Under the pieces are notes generated by a model. The model searched no databases. It was not told the origin of the DNA and worked only from the letters and a program-made list of their open reading frames with translations. A DNA stretch of 64,000 nt from Streptomyces roseoverticillatus (lineage in GTDB: Bacteria; Actinomycetota; Actinomycetes; Streptomycetales; Streptomycetaceae), in the NCBI RefSeq assembly GCF_000719265.1, contig NZ_JOFL01000025.1, forward strand, positions 1-64,000. The letters run 5' to 3'. Both the position numbers and the translations under genes were made by a program. Positions 8,814 to 17,519 of this stretch are shown here, one piece after another (within the stretch, counting starts at the first letter, position 1; each line of letters starts with the position of its first letter).

Positions 8814-8914
8814 TCTTCTCCCAAGGGCATAGCACATGGACCAGTGGTGTTCAGCCGACAGAAGAGACCCGTGCTGCGTCGGCCACGAACACGGCCCGGC
8901 ATCATTCGAAAATG

Positions 8915-8933
8915 TGCGAAACACTGCGAAACA
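8915..8933. promoter_or_regulatory. Tandem 9-bp direct repeat upstream of the BKACE gene
   Basis: On the minus strand TGTTTCGCA occurs twice with a 10-base period, about 100 bases upstream of the first gene of the leftward cluster. Short direct repeats at helical spacing upstream of cluster promoters are how SARP-type activators bind in Streptomyces. The position and spacing fit, but no SARP gene is in the window and the promoter elements are not clear. Confidence 0.3.
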
Positions 8934-9286
8934 TCTCTAGAAACCGATCGCGCACATCTTTCGCGGCAGCAAGGCCAATCCACTCGAAGCGGCATACCCC
9001 GTGGCCAAAGGACAGTGAGGCCGCACTTCTCGGGGCACATTCAGGGCAAGCACTTAGCAGGTCTTATCTCATGCCCTACGCGTTCCATGAGCGAAGCACT
9101 CTCGCGTAGCGCCATACTCGGACACGGATCCCCAACTTCAGCCTGCTGGCCATGGGGTGGCGATGCTCTGCCATCCCCACGGCCGCCTTGAAAAGTGCCG
9201 CTCAGCCAGGAAAGCCAGAGTCCCATCGCAGGCTCCTTTGCCTCCAGGCCGGCAACTTCAAGGAAGCGTTCAGCCTCACGCCTCCA

Positions 9287-9410
9287 TCAACTCAACTGTC
9301 AGTTGATGTGTGCGATTTGGCTCGTCTGCGAGTTGATGCTTCCATGTCGGCACGGGATCGTCAACCAGTAGTCGAGATGTCGTAGTAGACTTCAACTGTC
9401 CGTCAAACGG
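9287..9410. promoter_or_regulatory. Operator region with TCAACT/AGTTGA sites, including a perfect palindrome
   Basis: TCAACTGTCAGTTGA at 9292-9306 is a perfect 7-1-7 palindrome. Further half-sites are TCAACT at 9287-9292, AGTTGA at 9331-9336 and TCAACT at 9392-9397. All lie within 160 bases upstream of the XRE gene at 9446 and are far less likely by chance in DNA of this GC content. They are most simply the autoregulatory operators of that repressor. Confidence 0.55.
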
Positions 9411-9445
9411 AGGCAGATGGGGCAGATCCAGCCACAGGAGGACGC

Positions 9446-9871
9446 ATGACCGGTGCGCCGGAGGAGTTGACGCTTGCCAAGCGGCTGGAAGCCTTGTTCG
9501 TCGGCAGTCACCCCGAGGGACGACGGTGGACCAACAGCGAGGTTGCCGACAAGGTCAAGGAGAAGCACCCTCACGTACGCGTCAGCGGCGCCTACCTGTC
9601 CGCGCTGCGAAACGGCTCTCGCGCCCGCCCCTCACAAGAACTACTGGCAGCGCTTGCAGAGTTCTTCGGCGTCTCACCTGCCTACTTCGTGGACCCCGAC
9701 CATGCAGATCGAGTCAACGCCCAGCTCGCGGGGCTGGAGGCGCTGAGCCAAGCAGGTGTCCGCGGGGTCGCCCTGCGAGCTGTGGGTCTGCAGCAGGACA
9801 GCCTTGACGCCATTACAGCCATGCTCGATCAGGTGAGGAAGCTGCAGGGTCTACCCCCTGTACAGGAGTGA
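9446..9871 (+). CDS. XRE-family helix-turn-helix regulator
   Basis: A 141-residue protein starting at an ATG behind GGAGG. The N-terminal 70 residues form a lambda-repressor-like HTH: TNSEVADKVKEKHPHVRVSG, then YLSALRNGSRARPSQELLAA (recognition and stabilising helices) and FFGVSPAYFVD. The C-terminal half is helical and likely dimerises. It is followed by an ImmA/IrrE protease and a DUF6545 membrane protein in the same direction, a common Streptomyces trio. In related pairs (ImmR/ImmA, DdrO/IrrE) the protease inactivates the XRE repressor by cleavage, and that is the likely relation here. The AGTTGA sites upstream suggest autoregulation. Confidence 0.9.
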   Translation: MTGAPEELTLAKRLEALFVGSHPEGRRWTNSEVADKVKEKHPHVRVSGAYLSALRNGSRARPSQELLAALAEFFGVSPAYFVDPDHADRVNAQLAGLEALSQAGVRGVALRAVGLQQDSLDAITAMLDQVRKLQGLPPVQE

Positions 9872-10619
9872 AGATGCGTGCGCCCTCCGTAACCTGTCTG
9901 GCCGTCGTCACACAAAGACTCACAGGCTCATGCGGCGACAACAGAGGAACCGCTCATCTGACAAGACCTGCCGGGCGATTGCTAGGCCCGTCCGGAGCAA
10001 TCACCCCAACCAGCGCTGCCGGGGGCAACTCCCCCAGACCCACCATCAAGGCCGGCAAGGCGCCCGTAGGCCGATCGCAGGCAGTCAGTAGGCGAGCAGC
10101 CGACCAGACCAGCCCGAGCTGGCAATACGTCCTGTCCTGGCTGGACTGATACATGCCCACTTGCCAGATCGCAACCACGGCCTCGTCGGCAGCGACTTCG
10201 GCAAGCGCGCTCTCAAAGTCCTTCTGCCAGCACCGGATCATGCGGCAGGCTAACTCCCTTCGGCCGACTGTTACCCCGCTCCCCGCCAGGCCGTCACGGA
10301 CCCCGCCGGCCTCGTCAGCGTTCACGAGAGCAGGCCGGATGCGGGCCGACTTCCTCCGATGGGGGCGAAGAAGCTCAGTTCAGCAGGGCATTTATCATTT
10401 CTTGATCGGCACTCGTTACGATCCACGCACGCAACCTGTACCACGGCTAACCAACTTGCTCAAAACAACAGAAAAGGGGAACCGATTACTGAACAAGCAC
10501 GGCATGATCCGCCTTCAGGGTCGCACCACCCAGGTACGGAAGTCCGCTTGGTCAGCAGAGAGATTGACGTTCCTCACTGTCGCAATCCTTGGACTTCCCT
10601 CGCTGAGGAGTCGCATCCA
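9872..10619. other. 748-bp interval between the XRE gene and the protease gene
   Basis: No recognisable gene is visible. A leftward frame at 9954-10325 (123 codons) looks protein-like in composition but has no clear ribosome binding site and no family I recognise. It may be an unknown gene or a relic. The rightward frames here lack coding character. The interval is unusually long for genes likely to be functionally paired. Confidence 0.4.
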
Positions 10620-11162
10620 GTGTCGCTGCGCATGAGAGACGGCCAACACCGCCGCCTTGCACGCCTACGCCGCAGCTGTGAAGATCGCCTGACGGCATTG
10701 AAGCTCACTGCATCGTCCGACGTTGCAGGGCTGTGCGCTCGCCTAAGCGAGCTGCGCGGCCGCCCTCTCCACCTGATTCCCATCGCTATGAGGGCCGCAC
10801 AACCATGCGGCCTTTGGGTTACATCAGACGCTGCCGACTTCGTCATCTTCGAAGCCAACACTACGCGGCCCCATCAGGAACACATCATCGCGCATGAGCT
10901 CGCTCACATCATCTGTGACCACCGAAGCGGTTCACCTCTAGACGACACGACCGCTCGATTACTTTTCCCGGACCTGAGTCCTGATCTCGTCCGAGACATG
11001 TTGCAGCGCACGAACTACTCCGACACCCAGGAGCAAGAAGCCGAGGTGATGGCAAGCCTGATCCTCACCACACTATACGAGGGAACGACTGCACCCCCAA
11101 CTCCAACTCTCGGGGCTTTCGGTGGGGCTCTGGGAATAACCCAAAGGCGGCACCGACTGTGA
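10620..11162 (+). CDS. ImmA/IrrE-family zinc metallopeptidase
   Basis: The GTG at 10620 lies nine bases after GAGGAG and gives 180 residues; an ATG four codons later is possible. The catalytic helix is EHIIAHELAHIICDH (HExxH with a following His), with the third ligand probably the Glu of QEQEAEVMASLIL, the usual gluzincin-like arrangement of COG2856. Upstream is LHLIPIAMRAAQPCGLWVTS, the family's N-terminal strand pair. These proteases cleave XRE repressors under stress or inducing conditions. The stop overlaps the next start (GTGA), so it is coupled to the DUF6545 gene. Confidence 0.9.
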   Translation: MSLRMRDGQHRRLARLRRSCEDRLTALKLTASSDVAGLCARLSELRGRPLHLIPIAMRAAQPCGLWVTSDAADFVIFEANTTRPHQEHIIAHELAHIICDHRSGSPLDDTTARLLFPDLSPDLVRDMLQRTNYSDTQEQEAEVMASLILTTLYEGTTAPPTPTLGAFGGALGITQRRHRL

Positions 11163-12337
11163 CATTCAGCGAAATCCGAAGTTTCGGAGTCGCCTTGGAG
11201 ACGGTTGGCATCACCTATATGTGGTTGGCGGTGATACTGCGAGCGCCGGCCGCTATGCGATCAAGCGAGCAACGCCCCCTATGGTTAGCAGTTCTGGGCG
11301 CCGCAGCGGCAGTATCGTTCCACCTGCAGTGGGTAAACAATCTCATATACCAAGCCACTGGGCCTACCCACCTGACCGCCTTGGCACGCAATCTGTTTGG
11401 CGTTGTTACCTCGGCCGCCGTGCTGGACTTCGTGCTCCGGGCGGTTCGCGGTCGTTACACATACCAATTGTACGGTCTGGCTGTTCTCATAATGGCCGCA
11501 CTCACCTGGCTTGACCTATCCGCACCACCGCACCTGCCACACGCGGTCCCTGCCGTTGGCGATCCCGCACCCTCCACGGCATATTGGGTGGTTCTGATCA
11601 TTGTCAACCTCGGCACAAACACGGTGTGCGCAACCGCCTGCTGGTGGTACAGCCGTGGGAGCCTGGACCTCGCCCTACGTGTCGGATTGCGGCTCTTCGG
11701 TCTTGGCGCTGTCTTCGCCGGGCTCTACTGGCTATTCAACACCACATACATCGCGGTTCGGCTTTCGTGGATTCCTTCAGTCACTCCTCTTCTGATGGGC
11801 TGCTATGCCTTCTCGAGAGCGAGCGCGATCTGCGTTCCCCTCGGGACGGCGGCGACTCTGGCACTCAGGCGCGTGCGCATCCTGTGGCAGCTGTGGCCAC
11901 TTTGGCGCGACTTAGTCGAATCAGTACCCGACGTCCGCTTGATGCAGACTCACCAAAGCGGCCTCGGCCTCCTGAGGTTTTCTGACCCGCTCGACTTGCG
12001 CCTCTACCGGACAGTGATCGAGATCCGTGATGCCATTCTTGACTTGCGCGCCTATATCCCTCAAGCCGTTTTGGACGATGTTCAGGACCATATGGAATTC
12101 GATAACTCTCCTCCTGACGAGATGGACCCCCGCATCACTGCCTGCTGGTTGCGTATAGCACGCTACGCCAAGGCAGGCGGTGCACCTCCACTCCGCGGGG
12201 ATCTGACCGTCCCGGTTCTCGGAGGCACGGACCTGCCTGGGGAGATCGACTTCCTGCGAAAGGTCGCAAAAGCGGATGCCTCAGCTCGAGTCCGTGAGCT
12301 TGCGTCCCTACTTACCCGACCCACAGCAACACATTGA
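11159..12337 (+). CDS. DUF6545 / MAB_1171c-family membrane protein
   Basis: A 392-residue protein starting at a GTG that overlaps the protease stop. The first ~240 residues form about seven hydrophobic segments, such as VGITYMWLAVIL, PLWLAVLGAAAAVSFHLQW, LYGLAVLIMAALTWLDL, YWVVLIIVNLGTN and LFGLGAVFAGLYWLF. The C-terminal ~150 residues are cytosolic and carry the DUF6545 pattern (WPLWRDLVESVP, FSDPLDLRLYRTVIEIRDAI, LRAYIPQAV). Such proteins are labelled putative transporters, but no transport has been shown. The regular grouping with XRE and ImmA/IrrE genes suggests a membrane input for the protease-repressor pair; this is inference. Confidence 0.85.
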   Translation: MTFSEIRSFGVALETVGITYMWLAVILRAPAAMRSSEQRPLWLAVLGAAAAVSFHLQWVNNLIYQATGPTHLTALARNLFGVVTSAAVLDFVLRAVRGRYTYQLYGLAVLIMAALTWLDLSAPPHLPHAVPAVGDPAPSTAYWVVLIIVNLGTNTVCATACWWYSRGSLDLALRVGLRLFGLGAVFAGLYWLFNTTYIAVRLSWIPSVTPLLMGCYAFSRASAICVPLGTAATLALRRVRILWQLWPLWRDLVESVPDVRLMQTHQSGLGLLRFSDPLDLRLYRTVIEIRDAILDLRAYIPQAVLDDVQDHMEFDNSPPDEMDPRITACWLRIARYAKAGGAPPLRGDLTVPVLGGTDLPGEIDFLRKVAKADASARVRELASLLTRPTATH

Positions 12338-12357
12338 GATCGGAGAATTAATCCAGC

Positions 12358-13560
12358 ATGGAGATTCACGGCAGCTGCAGCACCCAGTTCAGCACAGTGC
12401 GGGAGGCCTTCGCCGACTCCCTGCGCAACGGAGCGGACGTCGGCGCCTCGGTGGCGGTCTATCTCGACGGCGAACCCGTCGTCGACCTGTGGGGAGGGTA
12501 CACCGATCAGGCTCGTACCCGGCTGTGGCAGCGTGACACCATTACCAACGTGTGGTCCACGACGAAGACGATGACCGCGTTGTGTGCCCTCGTCCTGGCC
12601 GATCGTGGCGAACTCGACCTGTCCGCTCCGGTCGCAAAGTACTGGCCCGAGTTCGGCATCGGAGGAAAGGAGCGCGTCGAGATCCGGCATCTTCTCAGCC
12701 ACACCGCTGGTCTCCCCGACTGGGACCAGCCGATGTCACTCGACGACCTCTGCGACTGGGAGAAGGCCACCAGTCTCCTGGCGCGCCAAACGCCGCGCTG
12801 GGAACCCGGCACGAAGTCCGGTTACCACCGCTTCACCTATGGCTTTTTGATCGGCGAAGTCGTGCGTCGCGTCTGCCGGCAGTCGATCGGCGCGTTCTTC
12901 GCCGACCAGATAGCTGGCCCCCTGGGCGCCGATTTCCACATCGGCCTCGCAGCCGAAGATGACCACCGCGTCTCCGACTGCATCCCCGCACCTGACCCCG
13001 CCCCCGCGCCCAATCCACGGGTGACCATCCCGGTCGGCGCCTACGTCACCGCCGAGGACACCTGGAGCACCCAGTGGCGCCGCGCCGAAATCCCCGCCGC
13101 AGCAGGCTACGGTAACGCACGCTCCGTTGCCGCAATCCAATCCGTACTCGTCTCCGCAAGCCAGGCGACCTCTGCGCCCCTTCTATCCGAAACCACCTGC
13201 CGAGCGGTGTTCGGCGAACAGTCCCACGGCATCGATCTCGTGCTCGGCATCCCTCTGCGCTTCGGTATCGGCTATGCCCTCACCGCCGATGACGCGCCGG
13301 TCAGCACGACGAACCTCCGTACAGGCTACTGGGGTGGAAGGGGCGGATCGCTCGTCGTCAACGACCTCGACACCCGGATGACCTTCGCTTACGTCATGAA
13401 CCAGATGTCCCACAAGGGCCTCACCGACCCGCGGGGCCAGATACTCCTCCAAGCCACCTGCCAAGCGCTGACAGCCTGGCCTAAAGCCACACTGCCCAAC
13501 CGTCCTACCCCCACGCGAGCTGGCCTGACGACCCGGCGTCGCGGCGGTGAGGCACCGTGA
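12358..13560 (+). CDS. Beta-lactamase-fold serine hydrolase (EstB-like esterase)
   Basis: A 400-residue cytosolic protein of the class C beta-lactamase/EstB family. The nucleophile motif S-x-x-K is in NVWSTTKTMTALC, the general-base Tyr is in KSGYHRFTYGFLIGEVVRR, and the C-terminal GYWGGRGGSLVVND replaces the KTG/HxG motif. VYLDGEPVVDLWGGY near the start is typical. Members are esterases, lactonases or transacylases rather than true beta-lactamases; LovD and EstB are examples. The gene begins 20 bases after the DUF6545 gene and may be transcribed with it. Its 3' end overlaps that of the convergent recD2 gene by 56 bases. Confidence 0.9.
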   Translation: MEIHGSCSTQFSTVREAFADSLRNGADVGASVAVYLDGEPVVDLWGGYTDQARTRLWQRDTITNVWSTTKTMTALCALVLADRGELDLSAPVAKYWPEFGIGGKERVEIRHLLSHTAGLPDWDQPMSLDDLCDWEKATSLLARQTPRWEPGTKSGYHRFTYGFLIGEVVRRVCRQSIGAFFADQIAGPLGADFHIGLAAEDDHRVSDCIPAPDPAPAPNPRVTIPVGAYVTAEDTWSTQWRRAEIPAAAGYGNARSVAAIQSVLVSASQATSAPLLSETTCRAVFGEQSHGIDLVLGIPLRFGIGYALTADDAPVSTTNLRTGYWGGRGGSLVVNDLDTRMTFAYVMNQMSHKGLTDPRGQILLQATCQALTAWPKATLPNRPTPTRAGLTTRRRGGEAP

Positions 13561-15820
13561 CGGCTTGACTGGTGATGCGGTGGTCGAGGGCTGTGTGCCG
13601 TCGGCTGGTGTGGGTATTGGCCAGGGCCCGATGGAGGGCGTCGGGTTGGCCGATGAGTATGACGCCGCGGCGGGCCCGGGTGACGGCGGTGTAGAGCAGG
13701 TTGCGCTGGAGGAGCTGGGTGGCCGAGGTGGTCAGAGGGATGACGACGTAGGGGTATTCGCTGCCTTGGGAGCGGTGGACGGTCAGGGCGTAGGCGTGGA
13801 GGAGGTCGTCGAGGTCGGTGAAGGGGTAGAGGACGGGTTCGCCATCGTGGAGGGTGACGGTGAGGTGGTGGTTGTCGGGGTCGAGGTCGGTGATGGTGCC
13901 AGTGACGCCGTTGAAGACCCCGTTAGCACCGCGGTCGGGCCGGTTACGGATCTGCAGGACCCGGTCACCCAAACGGAAGACGTGCCCTTCGTGACGGTGT
14001 TCGGGCTTTCCCAAGGCTGGCGGGTTGAGGCGCTGCTGCAGGCGGATGTTGAGGTCGAGAGTGCCGGCGGCGTGGCGGCGCGAGGGGCACAGGACCTGGA
14101 CGTCTTCGGATGTGGTGGCGAAATGGTGTGGGATGTGTGAGGCGACGAGCTCCACGACGTGATCGGTAATCTCGTCAGAGGCATAGAGGGGGCGGCAGCC
14201 GAAGACTCCGGGGGCGGGCTGGGGCATGAGGCCGCGCAGGATGCGGTGGGCGTTGTCGACGATCGCGCTGCTGCCGTCGTCCTGGCGGAAGACTTCGGTG
14301 AGGCGGGTGCGGGGGATCTCGGGGACGGACAGGAGGTCGCGCAGGACGCGGCCGGGGCCGACGCTGGGCAGTTGGTCGGTGTCGCCGACGAGGAGCAGGT
14401 GGCATCCGCTGGGGATGGCTGCGGTGAGCAGGTCAGCGAGCTGGACGTCGAGCATGGATGCTTCGTCGATGACGATCAGGTCCGCGGTGGCGAGCGGGCT
14501 GTCGTGGTCGAAGAGCGAGTCACCGGTGTGGGGGCGGATCAGGCGGTGCACAGTCATGGCGGTCTGGCCGGTGGTTTCCTCCAGACGGTGGGCGGCTTTG
14601 CCGGTGGGTGCGGCCAGTGCGACCGTGGCTCCGGCTGCGGTGGCCAGGTCGACGAGGGTGCGCAGGGTGTGGGTCTTGCCGCAGCCCGGTCCGCCGGTCA
14701 GTACCGACAGCGTGTGTGTGAGAGCGGTCAGGACAGCCTGTCTCTGGCATGAGGTGAGCGTGCCGGCCGTATCGCGTGTGAGCGCGGCGGTCCAGTCTGT
14801 GTGGCCGGCCAGGCGGGATGAGGCGTGGTGCAGGCGGAGGATGTCCTGGGCGAGGCCTGCTTCGGCCCGGTGCATCGCGGTGAGGCTGACCGCGGTGACG
14901 GAGTGGAGGGCCTCGCCGTCCTCGGTGGCGGGAACGGGCAGTTCCTCCACGATCGTCTCGCTGCGGGAGCGGAGCGTATCGAGGGCCTGGCGCAGGACGG
15001 TGTCGTCGAGGATGTCGGCGGTGGCGGGGTCGTGGTCGGTCAGCAGGTGGCGGGTGCGGGCGAGCAGGACGCGCTCGGGCAGGTGGCAGTCGCCTCGGGT
15101 GCGGGCTTGGGTGAGGGTGTGCAGGAGGCCGGCCTGCAGGCGTTGGTCGCTGTGTTTGGGGATTCCGGTGGCGAGGGCGATGCGGTCGGCGGTTTCGAAG
15201 CCGATGCCGTGGATGTCCCGGCACAGTTGGTAGGGGGCGTCGCGTACGGCTTGCATCGGGTCCTGGTCGGTGCCGGCGTAGGCCTGGTAGATCTTCACGG
15301 CGAGGTGGGCGGAGAGGTTCAGGCCCTGGAGGAAGACCATGATGTCGGCGATGGACTTCTGGGTTCTCCAGGCTTCGGTGATGCGTTCCAGGCGGGTGGG
15401 GCCGATGCCGTGGATGCCGAGCAGGCGCTGGGGGTCGGTGTCGATGATGTGCAGGGTCTGTTCACCGAAGGCGTCGGTGATTGCGGTGGCCAGGATGTTG
15501 CCGATGCCGTGGATCATTCCGGAGGCGAGGTAGCGGCGGATGGCGCGGACGGTGGCGGGCCAGGTCCGCTCACACGCGTGGGTCTTGAACTGTGCGTCGT
15601 AGCGGGGGTGTTTGGTCCAGGTGCCGGTCAGGCGCAGGCTCTCCCCGGGCTGGGCACCGAAGAGTGCCTTGCCAACTGCGGTGACGGTCTGCTCGCTGGA
15701 TGCGGGGCCGGTAGTGGTCAGGCGCAGCACGGTGTGGTGGTCGTAGGTGACCAGGACGAGGTGGTCGACGACGCCCTCGATGTGTTCGGTGTGTGGTGCG
15801 GGCTGGCGGGTGGTGGTCAT
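13505..15820 (-). CDS. recD2: RecD2-like SF1B DNA helicase
   Basis: A 771-residue ATP-dependent 5'-3' helicase of the stand-alone RecD type. An OB-like N-terminus is followed by two helix-hairpin-helix units (GMIHGIGNILA and RLLGIHGIGPTRLERI, then DIHGIGFETADRIA). Walker A is LTGGPGCGKTHTLR (Lys382), motif Ib/Ia is ALAAPTGKAAHRL, Walker B is LIVIDEASMLD (Asp452, Glu453), motif III is LLLVGDTDQLPSVGPG and motif VI is LLYTAVTRARRGVILIG. A C-terminal SH3-like insert (GDRVLQIRN, NGVFNGVTGTI) completes it. The start overlaps the stop of the SLOG gene (ATGA), placing it last in a DUF6083-SLOG-RecD2 operon. Confidence 0.93.
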   Translation of the reverse strand: MTTTRQPAPHTEHIEGVVDHLVLVTYDHHTVLRLTTTGPASSEQTVTAVGKALFGAQPGESLRLTGTWTKHPRYDAQFKTHACERTWPATVRAIRRYLASGMIHGIGNILATAITDAFGEQTLHIIDTDPQRLLGIHGIGPTRLERITEAWRTQKSIADIMVFLQGLNLSAHLAVKIYQAYAGTDQDPMQAVRDAPYQLCRDIHGIGFETADRIALATGIPKHSDQRLQAGLLHTLTQARTRGDCHLPERVLLARTRHLLTDHDPATADILDDTVLRQALDTLRSRSETIVEELPVPATEDGEALHSVTAVSLTAMHRAEAGLAQDILRLHHASSRLAGHTDWTAALTRDTAGTLTSCQRQAVLTALTHTLSVLTGGPGCGKTHTLRTLVDLATAAGATVALAAPTGKAAHRLEETTGQTAMTVHRLIRPHTGDSLFDHDSPLATADLIVIDEASMLDVQLADLLTAAIPSGCHLLLVGDTDQLPSVGPGRVLRDLLSVPEIPRTRLTEVFRQDDGSSAIVDNAHRILRGLMPQPAPGVFGCRPLYASDEITDHVVELVASHIPHHFATTSEDVQVLCPSRRHAAGTLDLNIRLQQRLNPPALGKPEHRHEGHVFRLGDRVLQIRNRPDRGANGVFNGVTGTITDLDPDNHHLTVTLHDGEPVLYPFTDLDDLLHAYALTVHRSQGSEYPYVVIPLTTSATQLLQRNLLYTAVTRARRGVILIGQPDALHRALANTHTSRRHTALDHRITSQAVTVPHRRDAGSSGQLAWG

Positions 15821-16476
15821 CGGGGCTCTTCCGTGGCGGGTGGTGCGGGGTCGTGGGAAGAGGCGGAGGTGGCGGCCTCCGAGGTGGCCGGTGGGACAGG
15901 TTCCGGGTCTCGGCTGAGCAGCTCGGGAAGGTGGCTGTGCTCAGTAGGGCAAGGCAAGGTTCGCGGAACGGATGGTTCGGGGAGAGGCTGCGGATCGCTG
16001 GTGATGGCGTGTGGGTCGTTGTCCTGGTGGTGCTGTGGGGGTGCGAGCCAGCGGCCCTGGTCGGGATCAGCGGTGGGGATCAGCCAGATGGGGATGCCGG
16101 CGTTCATGGCCTGGTGGCAGAGGTTTGCGGTGCTGCCGCTGCCGGGGGTGAGGTGGTGGTGGAAGACGAGGGCGAGGCGGGGGCCTTCGTCGCGGAGGAT
16201 GCGCTGGTGGTGTTCGGCTTCCCTCCAGTGACGGCGGGCTCGGGGTGCGGTGCTGGTGTGGGTGAGGGGGTGGCAGCGGTGGCGCCAGTGGGGCAGGTCG
16301 TGGTCCAGGCACCAGTGGTGTGCGGCGCGGGTGGCTCCGGTGGGGGCGCCTTCGATGATGACAAGGTCGTCGCCGTATCGGGTGGCGGCGCGGTCGAGGA
16401 GTGCGGTGACTGTGTCGGGCCAGGGCCATTGGCGGCTGCCGCAGATCAGCAGGCGTGATGCTGCGTTCGTGTTCAC
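15817..16476 (-). CDS. SLOG-superfamily (DUF2493-like) protein
   Basis: The GTG at 16476 lies two bases after the upstream stop and is the plausible start; a longer open frame upstream is antisense-like Pro/Arg/His-rich sequence. The 219-residue protein opens with SRLLICGSRQWPW and continues LVIIEGAPTGATRAAHHWC, the two nucleotide-binding loops of SLOG Rossmann-like folds (YspA/DUF2493 branch). GPRLALVFHHHLTPGSGST and AGIPIWLIP follow. SLOG domains bind nucleotide derivatives and often serve as sensors in phage-defence and element-borne systems. The C-terminal ~70 residues are low complexity. Its overlap with recD2 suggests joint function. Confidence 0.75.
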   Translation of the reverse strand: MNTNAASRLLICGSRQWPWPDTVTALLDRAATRYGDDLVIIEGAPTGATRAAHHWCLDHDLPHWRHRCHPLTHTSTAPRARRHWREAEHHQRILRDEGPRLALVFHHHLTPGSGSTANLCHQAMNAGIPIWLIPTADPDQGRWLAPPQHHQDNDPHAITSDPQPLPEPSVPRTLPCPTEHSHLPELLSRDPEPVPPATSEAATSASSHDPAPPATEEPR

Positions 16477-16478
16477 TG

Positions 16479-17342
16479 CTACGGCCTGCCTTCCTTTACG
16501 TGGGTGGCGGGTGGCAGGTCGTGGTGGATGTGGGTGCTGTGGGTGTGGGGGTTGAAGGGTTCCCAGCCGGCTAGGGCGATGTCGGCTGCTGCTGGTGTGG
16601 CGGCATGGGTGGTGCAGCGTTGGGCGCGCCAGCGCAGCTGCTCGGAGTACGGCAGCCGGGTCAGGTCGTAGACGGCCATGTTCAGGTCGTCGGTCAGGGC
16701 TGCCTGGGCGTCCGCGGCGTGGGGGTAGAGGGGCTGGAGTGTCCAGACTCCGGGAAGGGTGTCGAGGACGGGGTGGGGGCAGCGGTGCCGGGCGCGGGTC
16801 TGGGCTACGCAGAGGATCTGTGGCAGGGGTGCGGGGGCGAGGTAGCGGGTGTAGAGGAACAGCACGACCGGCCGGCTCGGCTCGGAGGGCTCCGGGGGTG
16901 GCGGGGGCGCGGGGTTGGTGGTGTTGGGGAGGGTTGCGGTGTCGGTCAGGCGGCGGGTGTTGATGGCCAGGGCCCGGTGGAGTCGTCCCAGGAGACCGGG
17001 AGGGGCTTCGGAGACGGTGGCGGGGCAGATGGCGTGGTGGCGTACACGGCACCAGGGGGAGCCGTCGCCGGCGGGGTGGGCGAGGCCGTTGCTGACATGC
17101 CAGTGCTGGCCGGCGGGCACGGCTGCGGCGGGGAGTTCACGGGGGTGCAGGGGGACGGTGCGGTTGCCCGGCCGGCAGTACCACTCGATGCGGTTGCCGC
17201 ACGTTGTACAGCGGCTGGCCTGTGCTGTACGCAGGAGGCGGGTCGCGCTGTCGGGGGCGACGCGCAGGGTACGGGGGGTGCGGTAGTCCTTGTAGCTGCC
17301 GTCCCAGGCGCGGGCGGCCGCGGGGGCTGGTGTGGTGCGCAT
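16479..17342 (-). CDS. DUF6083-family zinc-binding protein
   Basis: A 287-residue protein. The first ~110 residues match the DUF6083 pattern known from Streptomyces: RTLRVAPDSATRLLRTAQAS, then CTTCGNRIEWYC (Cys45, Cys48, Cys56), TVPLHPRELPAAAVP, WHVSNGLAHPAGDGSPWCRV and HHAICP, a likely zinc site using Cys and His. The rest is less conserved, with a proline-rich linker (residues ~139-155) and a second domain. The biochemical role is unknown. It is the first gene of the unit with the SLOG and RecD2 genes. Confidence 0.7.
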   Translation of the reverse strand: MRTTPAPAAARAWDGSYKDYRTPRTLRVAPDSATRLLRTAQASRCTTCGNRIEWYCRPGNRTVPLHPRELPAAAVPAGQHWHVSNGLAHPAGDGSPWCRVRHHAICPATVSEAPPGLLGRLHRALAINTRRLTDTATLPNTTNPAPPPPPEPSEPSRPVVLFLYTRYLAPAPLPQILCVAQTRARHRCPHPVLDTLPGVWTLQPLYPHAADAQAALTDDLNMAVYDLTRLPYSEQLRWRAQRCTTHAATPAAADIALAGWEPFNPHTHSTHIHHDLPPATHVKEGRP

Positions 17343-17519
17343 GGGCGGAAGCTGGCAGGCGACAGGCCGTCAGGGACGCGTCATCGCCGTGGGTGTCCAC
17401 CGCCCGGCCTCATTTGCCGCACTGGAGTTCCCATACTCGATGAGCCGTTTGATTACGGGTGCTGATTCGGGTGAGGTTTCACGGCCACCGCGGCTGCCGG
17501 AAAGGGGTACTACCGGGTG

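Noticed and set aside
16477..17052. Upstream extension of the SLOG frame
   Set aside because: It overlaps the DUF6083 gene in another frame and is low complexity; the GTG right after the DUF6083 stop is the better start.
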